From the NCBI GenBank assembly GCA_018830135.1, contig JAHJTB010000095.1:1-38144 (forward strand): 38,144 nt of DNA. The letters run 5' to 3'. The notes under the pieces were generated by a model. It was not told where the DNA came from. It searched no databases and was given only the letters and a program-made list of their open reading frames with translations. This DNA is from Pseudomonadota bacterium. Its GTDB lineage: Bacteria > Desulfobacterota > Desulfarculia > Adiutricales > JAGVGV01. The first letter of the stretch is position 1, and each line of letters starts with the position of its first letter. The position numbers and the translations under genes were made by a program. This document shows positions 30,989 through 38,144 of this stretch, one piece after another.

Positions 30989-31241
30989 CTTCCTTCTCTC
31001 CGGGCAGCAGCACTTCGATGGCAAAGTCCGGGCAGCGAAGTTCGCAGGCCCGGCAGCCCACGCATTGGTCCGGATGTTTCCACTCCGGCCCGTCCGGTCC
31101 CATTTCCAGGGCGCCGGTGGGACAGAACGCCGCGCAGATGCCGCAACGCTTGCACCAGTTTTCGTAGATCGTCAATTCCTCCGGCCGGCGGACCTTGTCC
31201 GGCGGGGCCGACTTTTTTCCGTATGAATCTTCAGGGGACAT
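30972..31241 (-). CDS. korD: 2-oxoacid:acceptor oxidoreductase, delta subunit (2[4Fe-4S] ferredoxin-like)
   Basis: An 89-residue protein with two [4Fe-4S] motifs, CKRCGICAAFCPTGA and CVGCRACELRCPDFA, as in the ferredoxin-like subunit of KOR enzymes. It carries electrons from the TPP site to external ferredoxin. The ATG at 31241 is chosen; AGGAG lies about 14 nt upstream, a little far. A TTG at 31265 is the alternative. It is the first gene of the korDABC-hydratase operon. Confidence 0.9.
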   Translation of the reverse strand: MSPEDSYGKKSAPPDKVRRPEELTIYENWCKRCGICAAFCPTGALEMGPDGPEWKHPDQCVGCRACELRCPDFAIEVLLPGEKEDASAK

Positions 31242-31538
31242 GGTCGAGTCGATCACTCCTGTCAAGACCTACTCTAACATGATGGCGGGGGAAATTCCAG
31301 TCGGGCCGGGGAGCGGGGTGTTTCGAATCGAGGAATGCGGGTTTTCGGCGCGAGAGGTCGATCAGGTTCCGGCGATTCGAAGCGCGGCCGCGGTCCAAGG
31401 GTTTCCGTCCATATGGCGAAAGTCATGGTCGGCCACGCGCCACATCCGATAAATAGGCTGATTCGAGGCAACTGACGAATGCGGGATGCATTCCCGCGGG
31501 GCGTAATCAAACTGCCCGAAGTGAAGACAATGCGGGAG
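31242..31538. other. Intergenic region upstream of the kor operon
   Basis: About 300 nt between korD and the stop of an AbrB-type gene, both minus strand. It must hold the kor promoter, but I see no clear -35/-10 pair. No RNA element recognised. Confidence 0.4.
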
Positions 31539-31859
31539 TCATTCAGCCTTTCTCAGGCTTATGCCCACTTTGGTCTTGCGAGCGACCAGAACGTCGCCTT
31601 CTTCATATCCCAACTGGTCAATAACGGATCGAGGCAATACCAGACTGCCTCGTTTGTTGACCTTCAACTCCACGTCAAGCAGCGGATAAGTCTCCAGGAC
31701 CACTGCTTCGCCAGCGCCCCGTTTCCGGCGGTACCTGGATTTGACGGGTTGCTGCGGTTGGGACCCCACGCCGTACGTGTCCATGACATCCTTGTTCAAT
31801 CGCCCGGACTCGACCGCCTCTATCAGTTTTTGTGCGTCCACTTTTCTTCTTTTGGGCAT
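31539..31859 (-). CDS. AbrB/SpoVT-type DNA-binding protein with N-terminal extension
   Basis: 106 residues. The last ~46 (DVELKVNKRGSLVLPRSVID, QLGYEEGDVLVARK) form a swapped-hairpin AbrB domain as in MazE antitoxins and AbrB regulators. The first ~30 (DAQKLIEAVESGRLNKDVMD) could be a small helical DNA-binding or partner-binding module, followed by a Gln/Pro/Arg-rich linker. No toxin reading frame is adjacent, so a free-standing regulator is more likely than an antitoxin. GGGAG precedes the ATG. It could regulate itself or the kor operon 297 nt downstream. Confidence 0.8.
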   Translation of the reverse strand: MPKRRKVDAQKLIEAVESGRLNKDVMDTYGVGSQPQQPVKSRYRRKRGAGEAVVLETYPLLDVELKVNKRGSLVLPRSVIDQLGYEEGDVLVARKTKVGISLRKAE

Positions 31860-32689
31860 TGCCGCTCCCTGTCACTTCAGCCTTGTGGATCAAAGCGCCA
31901 AAAAAGAGTTGGGTTGATAAAACCAGGAATCTTGCCGTTCGTCCCTTGATCGCCCGGCTACCGACGGTTGAAAAGGCCGCGCGATCGGATTGGAAGGATG
32001 CGGGTTCGGTTTCTTTTACCGGCGGCCGCCGGATGACGCGCATCCGGACCGCCGAAATAAGCCTCTTTTTAAATTTTTACTTCGACAAGGGACTCCTATC
32101 ACAAACCTCGGGAATGAGTAAAGTGCAATCGGAGTGTGATAGAAAACTGTCCGCGTCCCGTTCGATGACCGCTGCCGGAACCCGGGTTCTCCGGGTGCGC
32201 TACAATCCCCCTGCGCTCCGCCCTGGAGCTATCGGGCGGCGCGAGATGTCGCTTCCGGATAAGTAAGCAAAAATAAGGATCGAAATCCAGCCTGTCAGTC
32301 AGACTCATTCACGGACTTATGATCGAGTCTACACCAGGAATTCCGGTTTTTCAATCCAATATTCGATCCGGGGCGGAATATGGACAAGTAAAGGATCGGT
32401 GGGGACTTTTCGATAAAATCTCCCTATACCTCACCATCCTTGTTTCGGCGGATTTGGCTTATTATGGGGGCGCGGCGGGGTTGCCGGCGGCGGGGAATGT
32501 CAGGTGGGAAGCGTAATGGGCGGACTGTTTTTCAAAGGCGGGGCAGGGGCCCTATCAACGCGCTCGATAAAAAGTTCAAAAAATAGAATGCCTTTCCCGG
32601 TCGGCCGGTTCCCCGTTCCGGCCGGAGCGGAAGGGGGCGGATGGAAGAGCGGCCCGCGGCCCGTCCGGCCGGGGAAAAGGGCCTCGGGC
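31860..32689. other. 830-nt intergenic region, no gene seen
   Basis: Mixed composition, with short reading frames only and none resembling a known family. Part of it (32040-32110 and 32300-32460) is AT-richer than the surroundings. I find no clear repeat or RNA structure by eye. It may contain decayed genes. Confidence 0.4.
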
Positions 32690-32718
32690 TTGATTTGGCG
32701 CCCAACCGAGGATAGAAT
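32690..32718 (+). promoter_or_regulatory. Predicted promoter of the small zinc-ribbon gene
   Basis: TTGATT (32690-32695), 17-nt spacer, TAGAAT (32713-32718), 65 nt before the ATG at 32783. It may also serve the large CHAT-like gene downstream if no terminator intervenes. Confidence 0.42.
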
Positions 32719-32782
32719 TAACAGGTAGCCGAAAGATGAACGTGGCCTGAACGGGCCTTTAACGGATGTGAGGAGGTAAACC

Positions 32783-32968
32783 ATGTCCAGCACACCGCAG
32801 CACTGCCCCGGTTTCGAAGCCAACAAGAACCTTCAGTCCTTTGTCTGCAAATGCCCCAACTGCGGCACGGAAAAAGAGATATTCCCCGACGAGTTCGACC
32901 GGCCGCATGTCTGCAAGGGCTGCAAGAAGGAGATCGACTTCACCCAGTGCAGCCTGGACGCCGGCTGA
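32783..32968 (+). CDS. Small zinc-ribbon protein
   Basis: A 61-residue protein with CPNC (near residue 29) and CKGC (near residue 46), forming a four-cysteine zinc ribbon, plus two further Cys near the ends. Such proteins are common in anaerobic delta-proteobacteria; I recall no firm function. AGGAGG lies 8 nt before the ATG, a strong site suggesting high translation. It is followed after 190 nt by the large CHAT/STAND/TPR gene on the same strand; linkage is possible but not shown. Confidence 0.78.
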   Translation: MSSTPQHCPGFEANKNLQSFVCKCPNCGTEKEIFPDEFDRPHVCKGCKKEIDFTQCSLDAG

Positions 32969-33157
32969 GTCGGCGGCCGGGATAATCCTGGCCCGAACGA
33001 TTTGTGAGGCATCCGTTTCGCCACGCCGCTCCATGAATCGTTCGGGCCGTCGAGCCCTGATCGCCAGGTGTCGTCCGGCCGGGGGCGCGGGGCCCTCGGG
33101 TCGGCGATAAGGGGACGTGGCGTTCGGAACGGCATCCCAGGAAAAGGGAGGCGCGAC

Positions 33158-36100
33158 ATGAATGCCTATGACTTGAAATCGTCCGGCAGTCCGGGCGAGG
33201 ATTTGCGGATATGGGTCCGGGCTTCGGAAGGCCGAAGCCTGGCGGAGAGGACCCTGCCCCGGGCGGAGGTGGACCGGTTCGTCCGGGAAATCGAAACAGC
33301 CTGTGGGGAGCCGTCCGCGGACCTGGCGGCCCTGGGCCGTCGGATGTACGACTGGCTGAACGGACTGGGGGGCGCCTGGCTGGACGGGGCGCTTTCCGAG
33401 TCCGCCGGTCTGGTCCTGCGCATCGAGTGCGAGGAAGGGCTGGGCGAGCTGCCCTGGGAACTGCTTGGCAAGGACGGATTCCTCGCCTCGGGGCGCCATG
33501 GTCTTTTCTCGCCCTATCGAATTGTTTCCGAGGGGGAACGGCCGTTCCCGCCGGCCGGCCGGGCCCTCCGAATCGTCTTCGCGGCCTGTTCCCCGGAGGA
33601 CGTTCGGCCGGTCCTGAACACCGAGGCCGAAGAAGCGACGGTGCTCAACGGGGGCCGTCTGCTGCCGGTCGAGCTGTTCTTCGAGGAGACCGGGACGCTG
33701 GAAGGGCTGGCGGAACTGGTCGGTTCCCGGGAGCCGGGCTGGTTCGACGTGCTGCACCTGACCGGGCGGATCGAAATGTCCGGGCCGGAACCCGTCTTTT
33801 TGATGGAGAACGACATCGGTTTCCGCAAGGCGGCGTCCCCTGCGGACCTGGTGGGCGCTCTGGCGGGTACGCCCCGGCTTATATGCATCTCGGGCCGTGA
33901 GGCCGGGGTTTCGGCCGGCCAGGGCGGTCTGCCCCTTTTCTGCCGGAGACTGGCCGCGGCCGGGCGCCTGTCGGTATTGGGACGAACCCTGGCGGTGGGA
34001 GACCAGTCGTCGGCCGTGGTTGCGGCCGGGCTGTTCGCCCATCTGGTCCAGGGCGGCCGTTTGGACGAGGCGGTCGGCCTGGCCCGCGAGCAACTCTGGC
34101 GGTCGGAATCCAAGGCCTGGCACTTTCTCCGTTTCTACTCGGCCGGCGCCATCCCGGAGGCCCTGGTCGATCCCGCCCGGGCCGGGGGCCTTCCGAGCCC
34201 CGAGCCTAAAGCACCCCCCGAATATCTCGATGACATCGGCCTGGTCCCGGTCGGCGGCCGCATGGGGTTTGTCGGACGTCGGCGAGCGGTCCAGCACGGC
34301 CTCCGGGTGCTCAGAAGCGCCCGGGGCGATGAAGGGTACGCCGAAGGCGTTCTGTTGCACGGACGGGACGGCATGGGCAAGTCCTGCCTGGCATCCCGAC
34401 TTTGCGAGAGAATCGAAACCCACCGGCGCCTGGTCTGGACCGGAAGAATCGACGAGGCCGGGCTGCTGAACCGGATCGAAGAACAGGCCGATCTGGGAGA
34501 CTCCGGTTCGTTCCTGAATCATCCCGGGCTGATCCTCGCCCAGAAGCTGCGCCGGCTCCTGGCCGAACCTTTGCGGGAACGGCCCTTTCTGTTCGTCTTT
34601 GACGGCTTCGATCCCAACCTGGAACATGTCAAGGGCAAGGCGAGCCTGAAGGCGGAGCCCCTGCACGTCCTCAAGGCTCTTCTGGCGGCCATACGCGAGA
34701 CCGAATCGGCCAGCCGGGTCGTTATCACCAGCCGCCACTTTTTCGAACTGCCCCGTCCGGTCCGGCTCCATGCCCTGCCCGTCGAACCGATGTCGGCCGT
34801 GGAGGTGGAAAAAAAGACCGTCCGCCTGCCCGGCCTGCACCGCCTCATGCGGGTTGACCGGAGCCATTTCGACCGGAGCCTGGTCCTGGCCGAAGGCAGC
34901 CCGAGCCTGATCGACCGGCTCGATGCCGTGGCCGGTCTAAAGGATTTCGATTACGAGACGCTGCTGGCGAATCTGGCCCAGGCCGAGCCGGAAGCACGGA
35001 ACGAGACCCTGACCCGGTATCTGCTCGAAGGACGGGACCAGGCGTCCTTGCGGGTGCTGGCCTGGCTGTCCCTTTTCGAGCTGCCCGTCTCCCGCCCGGT
35101 CGTCGAGGCGGCGGCCGGCGCTCCGGTTGCCGAATCGCTCCTGGCGGAGCTGGCGTCGTTGGGTCTGGCCCAGGCCGGCCTGGACGCCCCGGAAGGGGAA
35201 ACCGGGTATATCGTGCCGTGGGGTCTGAGGACGCAGGCGGGTCGAGTGCTGAGTGAAGAGGATGTCTCGCAAGGTTGCGGCCGGAGCGCTTCCTACCTGT
35301 ACCAGCGGTGGCGCCGGACACCGGAGGACGACATCCGTTGGGCGATCGAAGCCCACCGGCTGGCGATCCTGTCCGGAGACGGGACGACCATTCTCGAGAT
35401 CGGGACGCTGCTGACCCATGTGCTGAACCGGAGGGCTCACCACCGCCAGGCCGCGACCATCGGCCGGCTGAGCGTCAACTGGGGGGAAAACGTCCGGCTT
35501 CTGACCGGACTGGGGCAGGCGGAACGGGTCACGGGACGGACTTCGGATGCGCGGGGGCGTTTCGAACGGGCCCTGACGATCATGGATCGTTCGGGCCGGG
35601 ACCCGGGCACGGACCTGGACCGGGCGATCATCCAGGCCAACCTGGCCGAACTCCTGGCCACCCAGGGCGAATCGTCCAAGGCGCTGGAGTTGTGGCAGAC
35701 GGCCCTGCCGATGATCCGCGCCGCCGGGGACCCGGAGACCCGGGCCGGGGCCTTTGTGAATATCGCGGGTTTGATGGAGGAACGCGGCGAGGTCGAAAAG
35801 GCGCAAGCCCTGTGGGAAAACGCGCTCGAGCTGCTCGACGCCATGGACGATCCGGGGGTCAAGGGCGCCACGCTGGTCAACCTGGCCGGGCTGCTGGCCA
35901 AGAAAGGCCGGACCAGCCGGGCCTTCCGGCTGTGGCGGGAGTCCCTGGACTGCTGGGAAAAGACCGGCGACGAGCGAGGCAAGGCCGCGGCCCTGGCGGC
36001 CATGGCCTCGTTGTCCGCGGCCAAGGGGGACCTCGACCGGGCCCTGGGTTTCGGGTACGAGGCCATCGAGATACGCCGCCGCATCCGTGACGGCCGGGGC

Positions 36101-36667
36101 CAGGCCGACATGCTGGTCAGCCTGGCCGGCTGGGAAGGCAAGCAGGGGCGCCGGGACCGGCAGCGGGAACTGCACATCGACGCGGTCAAGGTCCTGGGCG
36201 ATCTGTCGGCCTGGGTCGAGCTGTTCAAGGTGCTGGCCATCCTGGGAACGACCGAGAGAAAAGACGGCCCGGTCTTTCTGGCCCAGGCCCTCCGGCTGGG
36301 CATCTGGGTCGGCATTCCGGTCGAGGACTTTATTCATGTCGCGATTCTGCTGTTCAACCAGATCGGTCCGGCTTCCGACCTGGCCCCGCTCATCGCCACG
36401 GCGGCACACTACTTCGTCCAGTCCACCTCCGCCGGGCATCCGAAAAAGCAGGAGCTTGAAGAAAAGACCACCCGGCTGCTGGCCGCCTGCGCCGAGGTCC
36501 GCGATGTGCCCCATAAAAAGATCGGGGAGTGGTTCACGAAGAAGGGCCTGGACGATCCGGAGCAGTTCATTCCCGCCCTGACCCGCGCCCTCGAGGAGAC
36601 GGTGGGCGAATACAACTGGCTGTTCAGCCGCAAGGTCTTCAAGCGGCCGACCTGGTTTTCGAGCTGA
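33158..36667 (+). CDS. CHAT-like / STAND NTPase / TPR protein, CHAT catalytic residues apparently lost
   Basis: 1169 residues. Residues ~85-335 resemble a CHAT (caspase-HetF-like) domain: GELPWELL, WFDVLHLTGR, PRLICISGR, then a QGGRLDEAVGLAREQLW tail. The usual catalytic His of the G-H motif is R204 and the Cys of the S-G-C motif is R247, so it is probably a pseudo-protease. A STAND/AAA-type NTPase follows, with Walker A GRDGMGKS at 402-409, Walker B FLFVFDGFD (D482) and a VVITSR sensor near 521. From ~780 to 1015 at least five tandem TPR units occur exactly 40 residues apart (829, 869, 909, 949, 989). Such architectures act as signal-sensing switches. GGGAGG precedes the ATG. An ADP-ribosylglycohydrolase relic follows 34 nt later. 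Confidence 0.83.
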   Translation: MNAYDLKSSGSPGEDLRIWVRASEGRSLAERTLPRAEVDRFVREIETACGEPSADLAALGRRMYDWLNGLGGAWLDGALSESAGLVLRIECEEGLGELPWELLGKDGFLASGRHGLFSPYRIVSEGERPFPPAGRALRIVFAACSPEDVRPVLNTEAEEATVLNGGRLLPVELFFEETGTLEGLAELVGSREPGWFDVLHLTGRIEMSGPEPVFLMENDIGFRKAASPADLVGALAGTPRLICISGREAGVSAGQGGLPLFCRRLAAAGRLSVLGRTLAVGDQSSAVVAAGLFAHLVQGGRLDEAVGLAREQLWRSESKAWHFLRFYSAGAIPEALVDPARAGGLPSPEPKAPPEYLDDIGLVPVGGRMGFVGRRRAVQHGLRVLRSARGDEGYAEGVLLHGRDGMGKSCLASRLCERIETHRRLVWTGRIDEAGLLNRIEEQADLGDSGSFLNHPGLILAQKLRRLLAEPLRERPFLFVFDGFDPNLEHVKGKASLKAEPLHVLKALLAAIRETESASRVVITSRHFFELPRPVRLHALPVEPMSAVEVEKKTVRLPGLHRLMRVDRSHFDRSLVLAEGSPSLIDRLDAVAGLKDFDYETLLANLAQAEPEARNETLTRYLLEGRDQASLRVLAWLSLFELPVSRPVVEAAAGAPVAESLLAELASLGLAQAGLDAPEGETGYIVPWGLRTQAGRVLSEEDVSQGCGRSASYLYQRWRRTPEDDIRWAIEAHRLAILSGDGTTILEIGTLLTHVLNRRAHHRQAATIGRLSVNWGENVRLLTGLGQAERVTGRTSDARGRFERALTIMDRSGRDPGTDLDRAIIQANLAELLATQGESSKALELWQTALPMIRAAGDPETRAGAFVNIAGLMEERGEVEKAQALWENALELLDAMDDPGVKGATLVNLAGLLAKKGRTSRAFRLWRESLDCWEKTGDERGKAAALAAMASLSAAKGDLDRALGFGYEAIEIRRRIRDGRGQADMLVSLAGWEGKQGRRDRQRELHIDAVKVLGDLSAWVELFKVLAILGTTERKDGPVFLAQALRLGIWVGIPVEDFIHVAILLFNQIGPASDLAPLIATAAHYFVQSTSAGHPKKQELEEKTTRLLAACAEVRDVPHKKIGEWFTKKGLDDPEQFIPALTRALEETVGEYNWLFSRKVFKRPTWFSS

Positions 36668-36701
36668 TCGGCGGAACCGGGGCGTGGAGGGGGCGGCCGG
36701 C

Positions 36702-37536
36702 GTGGAAATACCCGTTTCCCTAGAGCGCGCCGTCGTCGGATCGCTGTTGGGCGCGGCCGCCGGCGACGCCCTGGGCCTGGCCTGTGAAGGTCTGTCGAAA
36801 AGGCGGCAGGCTCGCATGTTTCCCGATCTGGCCGGCCACCGCTTTTTTTCGGCCGGGGCATGGTTTCGGACGACACCGAGCATACCTGCATGGTCGCCCA
36901 GGCCCTGATCGTCTCGGGCGGCGATATCCAGCCGTTTTCACGGAGCCTGGCCTGGCGGTTGCGCTTCTGGCTGTTGGGTCTGCCCGCCGGCATCGGCCTG
37001 GCGACCTTGCGGGCGCTGGTCAAGCTGTGGCTGGGGTTTCCCGCATCGCGGAGCGGGGTGTTTTCGGCGGGCAACGGACCGGCCATGCGGGCCGCCATCA
37101 TCGGGGCCGCGTTTGGCGGCCGGCCCGAGCGGATGCGGGGACTGGCCAGGACCTCGACCCGCCTGACCCATACCGATCCCAAGGCCGAGCGGGGCGCCCT
37201 GGCCGCCCACCAGGCCGCTCGTCATCCTTGAAAGCCATGATCGGGGACGAACCGGACGACGGGCTGACGGGTCTGCTGGAAGGGGCGGCCCGGAGCGCGT
37301 CCGCGGGAGATTCCGCGGCCTCCCATGCCGCCTCCCTCGGGCAGGAACGGCTGTGGGAATGGCCTCGGACCGTGACCTGGATGGAGACGCTCGCAGGCCG
37401 CCTGGCCTCGGCGGCCGAATCGGGCCGAAGCGGCCAGGCCGTGTCCCTGCCGGTCTGGGGGGTTTTGCCGCGCAACCTGTTTTTCATGTTGCTGGTTCTG
37501 GCCCACGGCTTCCGCCGGACGCTTCCCCCGTATTAG
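36702..37536 (+). pseudogene. ADP-ribosylglycohydrolase (DraG-like), two apparent frameshifts
   Basis: The pieces read as one DraG-family enzyme across three frames. Frame 1 begins at GTG 36702 (GAGGGGG upstream) with VVGSLLGAAAGDALGLACEG and runs to a T7 run at 36843-36849. A shift of -1 there restores GRGMVSDDTEHTCMVAQALI, which carries the metal-binding SDDT motif; the frame continues through SAGNGPAMRAAIIGAAFGG and LTHTDPKAERGALA and stops at 37229-37231. A second -1 shift near 37210-37225 opens a frame to 37536. All visible key motifs survive, so this is a recent pseudogene, a pair of assembly errors, or (for the T7 site) programmed slippage. It would remove ADP-ribose from proteins or nucleic acid. 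Confidence 0.75.
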
Positions 37537-37574
37537 CCCGGACTCCGGGCCTTAACCCGACGATATATCGAGGA

Positions 37575-37618
37575 CCAAAATCTCCTCCAACTTCGCGTTT
37601 CGCTAATGATTTCTCGAC
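37575..37618 (+). repeat. 44-bp dispersed direct repeat, copy 2
   Basis: Identical to 3694-3737. It lies in the gap between the ADP-ribosylglycohydrolase relic and the aldehyde dehydrogenase gene. Confidence 0.85.
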
Positions 37619-37766
37619 CTCGCTACGGAACCCGACCGGCCAAGCTGGACCCCATTTCATCCTTCGCTTGCGCCCGGCCGGCCCGTAACAAGGGTTCATG
37701 TTCATTTCCCTCACATTATTGAGGGGAAGGCAGGAATTCAAGCAGAATCCGGGCTTGGCCGGCGGC

Positions 37767-38144
37767 CTATTGAAGGCGGTTCGAGCGGCCTTTGCGGCGG
37801 ACGGTTTCCAGCATGTCATCGCCCGGGGGATTCGTCCGGGCGGAGACCACGGAGGGGACGGAAAAGGCGAGCAGCCCGTCCGGGACGGACAGAACGCCTT
37901 CGGCCGAGTCCTTGCGGCCGGTGAACGGGTATATGTCCGGGCCTCGCTGGCACTTGCAGTTGAGGTTGATCCGGCCGACCTGGTTGGCCAGGGCGTCGAT
38001 CAAGAGGGCGAGTCGGGCCGGGTCGGCGCCGAAGAGGCTGACCTGCTGGCCGTAGGGGGATTCGATGACCCATTGGACAGGGGTTTCGGGGTCGTCGAAC
38101 GGCACGACCGGGACCGCGGGGCCGAACTGTTCCTCGTGGTACAG
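37767..38144 (-). CDS. Aldehyde dehydrogenase, GapN-like, C-terminal part (runs off the window)
   Basis: Only the last ~125 residues are inside the window; the 5' part lies beyond 38144. LYHEEQFGPAVPVVPFDD is the conserved ALDH segment with the E-x-F-G-P motif, followed by VSLFGADPARLALL, VGRINLNCKCQRGPDIYPFTGRKDS and a tail resembling non-phosphorylating glyceraldehyde-3-phosphate dehydrogenase (GapN) and related NADP-dependent ALDHs. The catalytic Cys is outside the window, so activity cannot be checked. No link to the CHAT/DraG genes is apparent; they converge on it. Confidence 0.88.
   Translation of the reverse strand: MYHEEQFGPAVPVVPFDDPETPVQWVIESPYGQQVSLFGADPARLALLIDALANQVGRINLNCKCQRGPDIYPFTGRKDSAEGVLSVPDGLLAFSVPSVVSARTNPPGDDMLETVRRKGRSNRLQ

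Noticed and set aside
32759-36883. Two long minus-strand frames (about 700 and 650 codons) opposite the CHAT-like gene
   Set aside because: The plus-strand frame has recognisable CHAT, Walker and TPR motifs and a ribosome site. The antisense frames have none and are shadows of GC-rich codon use.
1-38144. CRISPR arrays, rRNA, complete insertion sequences and prophage genes
   Set aside because: I looked for regularly spaced repeats, transposase motifs and phage structural genes and saw none; the repeats found are isolated or paired.

Overview
The window is GC-rich (by eye about 60-65% G+C) chromosomal DNA, apart from one clearly AT-rich stretch at about 20040-22060. The gene content suggests a strict anaerobe: a 2-hydroxyacyl-CoA dehydratase / benzoyl-CoA reductase-type enzyme with its ATP-dependent activator, a four-subunit 2-oxoacid:ferredoxin oxidoreductase, a PflX-type radical SAM protein and a GapN-like aldehyde dehydrogenase. 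A sulfate-reducing or syntrophic member of the Desulfobacterota (former Deltaproteobacteria) is my best guess. There is no rRNA or ribosomal-protein marker here to prove it.

Layout. 1-390: repeat-rich non-coding DNA. 390-3580: an ArsA/Get3-type ATPase with an HSP20-like tail and a small overlapping CxxC protein (minus), divergent from a radical SAM gene and a PPP-type phosphatase (plus). 4045-5055: an excisionase-like HTH protein with a Cys-rich tail and a small membrane protein. 5386-8773: a membrane-anchored UshA-like nucleotidase translationally coupled to an NfeD-like protein, convergent with a diguanylate cyclase. 9220-9690: tRNA-Arg(CCU), followed by a short GIY-YIG nuclease gene bracketed by a 20-nt copy of the tRNA 3' end, then a 33-bp inverted repeat. 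9962-11653: a complete thiamine salvage unit (promoter, TPP riboswitch, terminator, thiM, thiE). 12009-13502: a flavoprotein. 14102-15865: a multi-domain membrane protein I cannot name. 16580-19458: a MarR regulator, an isoprenylcysteine methyltransferase-like gene flanked by two 90-bp MITE-like repeats, and an SDR dehydrogenase. 20040-22060: AT-rich island with two nuclease-like genes. 22327-23223: an HSL-family esterase.

23618-31241 is the metabolic core. An activator, two dehydratase/reductase subunits and a PadR regulator (plus strand) face a korD-korA-korB-korC-enoyl-CoA hydratase operon (minus strand). A 36-bp perfect palindrome lies between the converging ends. The natural reading is that the oxidoreductase makes reduced ferredoxin, the activator uses ATP to pass electrons at low potential to the dehydratase/reductase, and the hydratase acts on the enoyl-CoA product.

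31539-38144 holds an AbrB-type regulator, a small zinc-ribbon protein, a large CHAT-like/STAND NTPase/TPR protein whose CHAT part seems to lack both catalytic residues, an ADP-ribosylglycohydrolase broken by two apparent frameshifts, and the 3' end of an aldehyde dehydrogenase. Intergenic regions carry several families of dispersed repeats and hairpins. The best candidates for undescribed biology are the AT-rich nuclease pair, the CHAT/STAND/TPR + ADP-ribosylglycohydrolase pair, and the tRNA-bracketed GIY-YIG unit.
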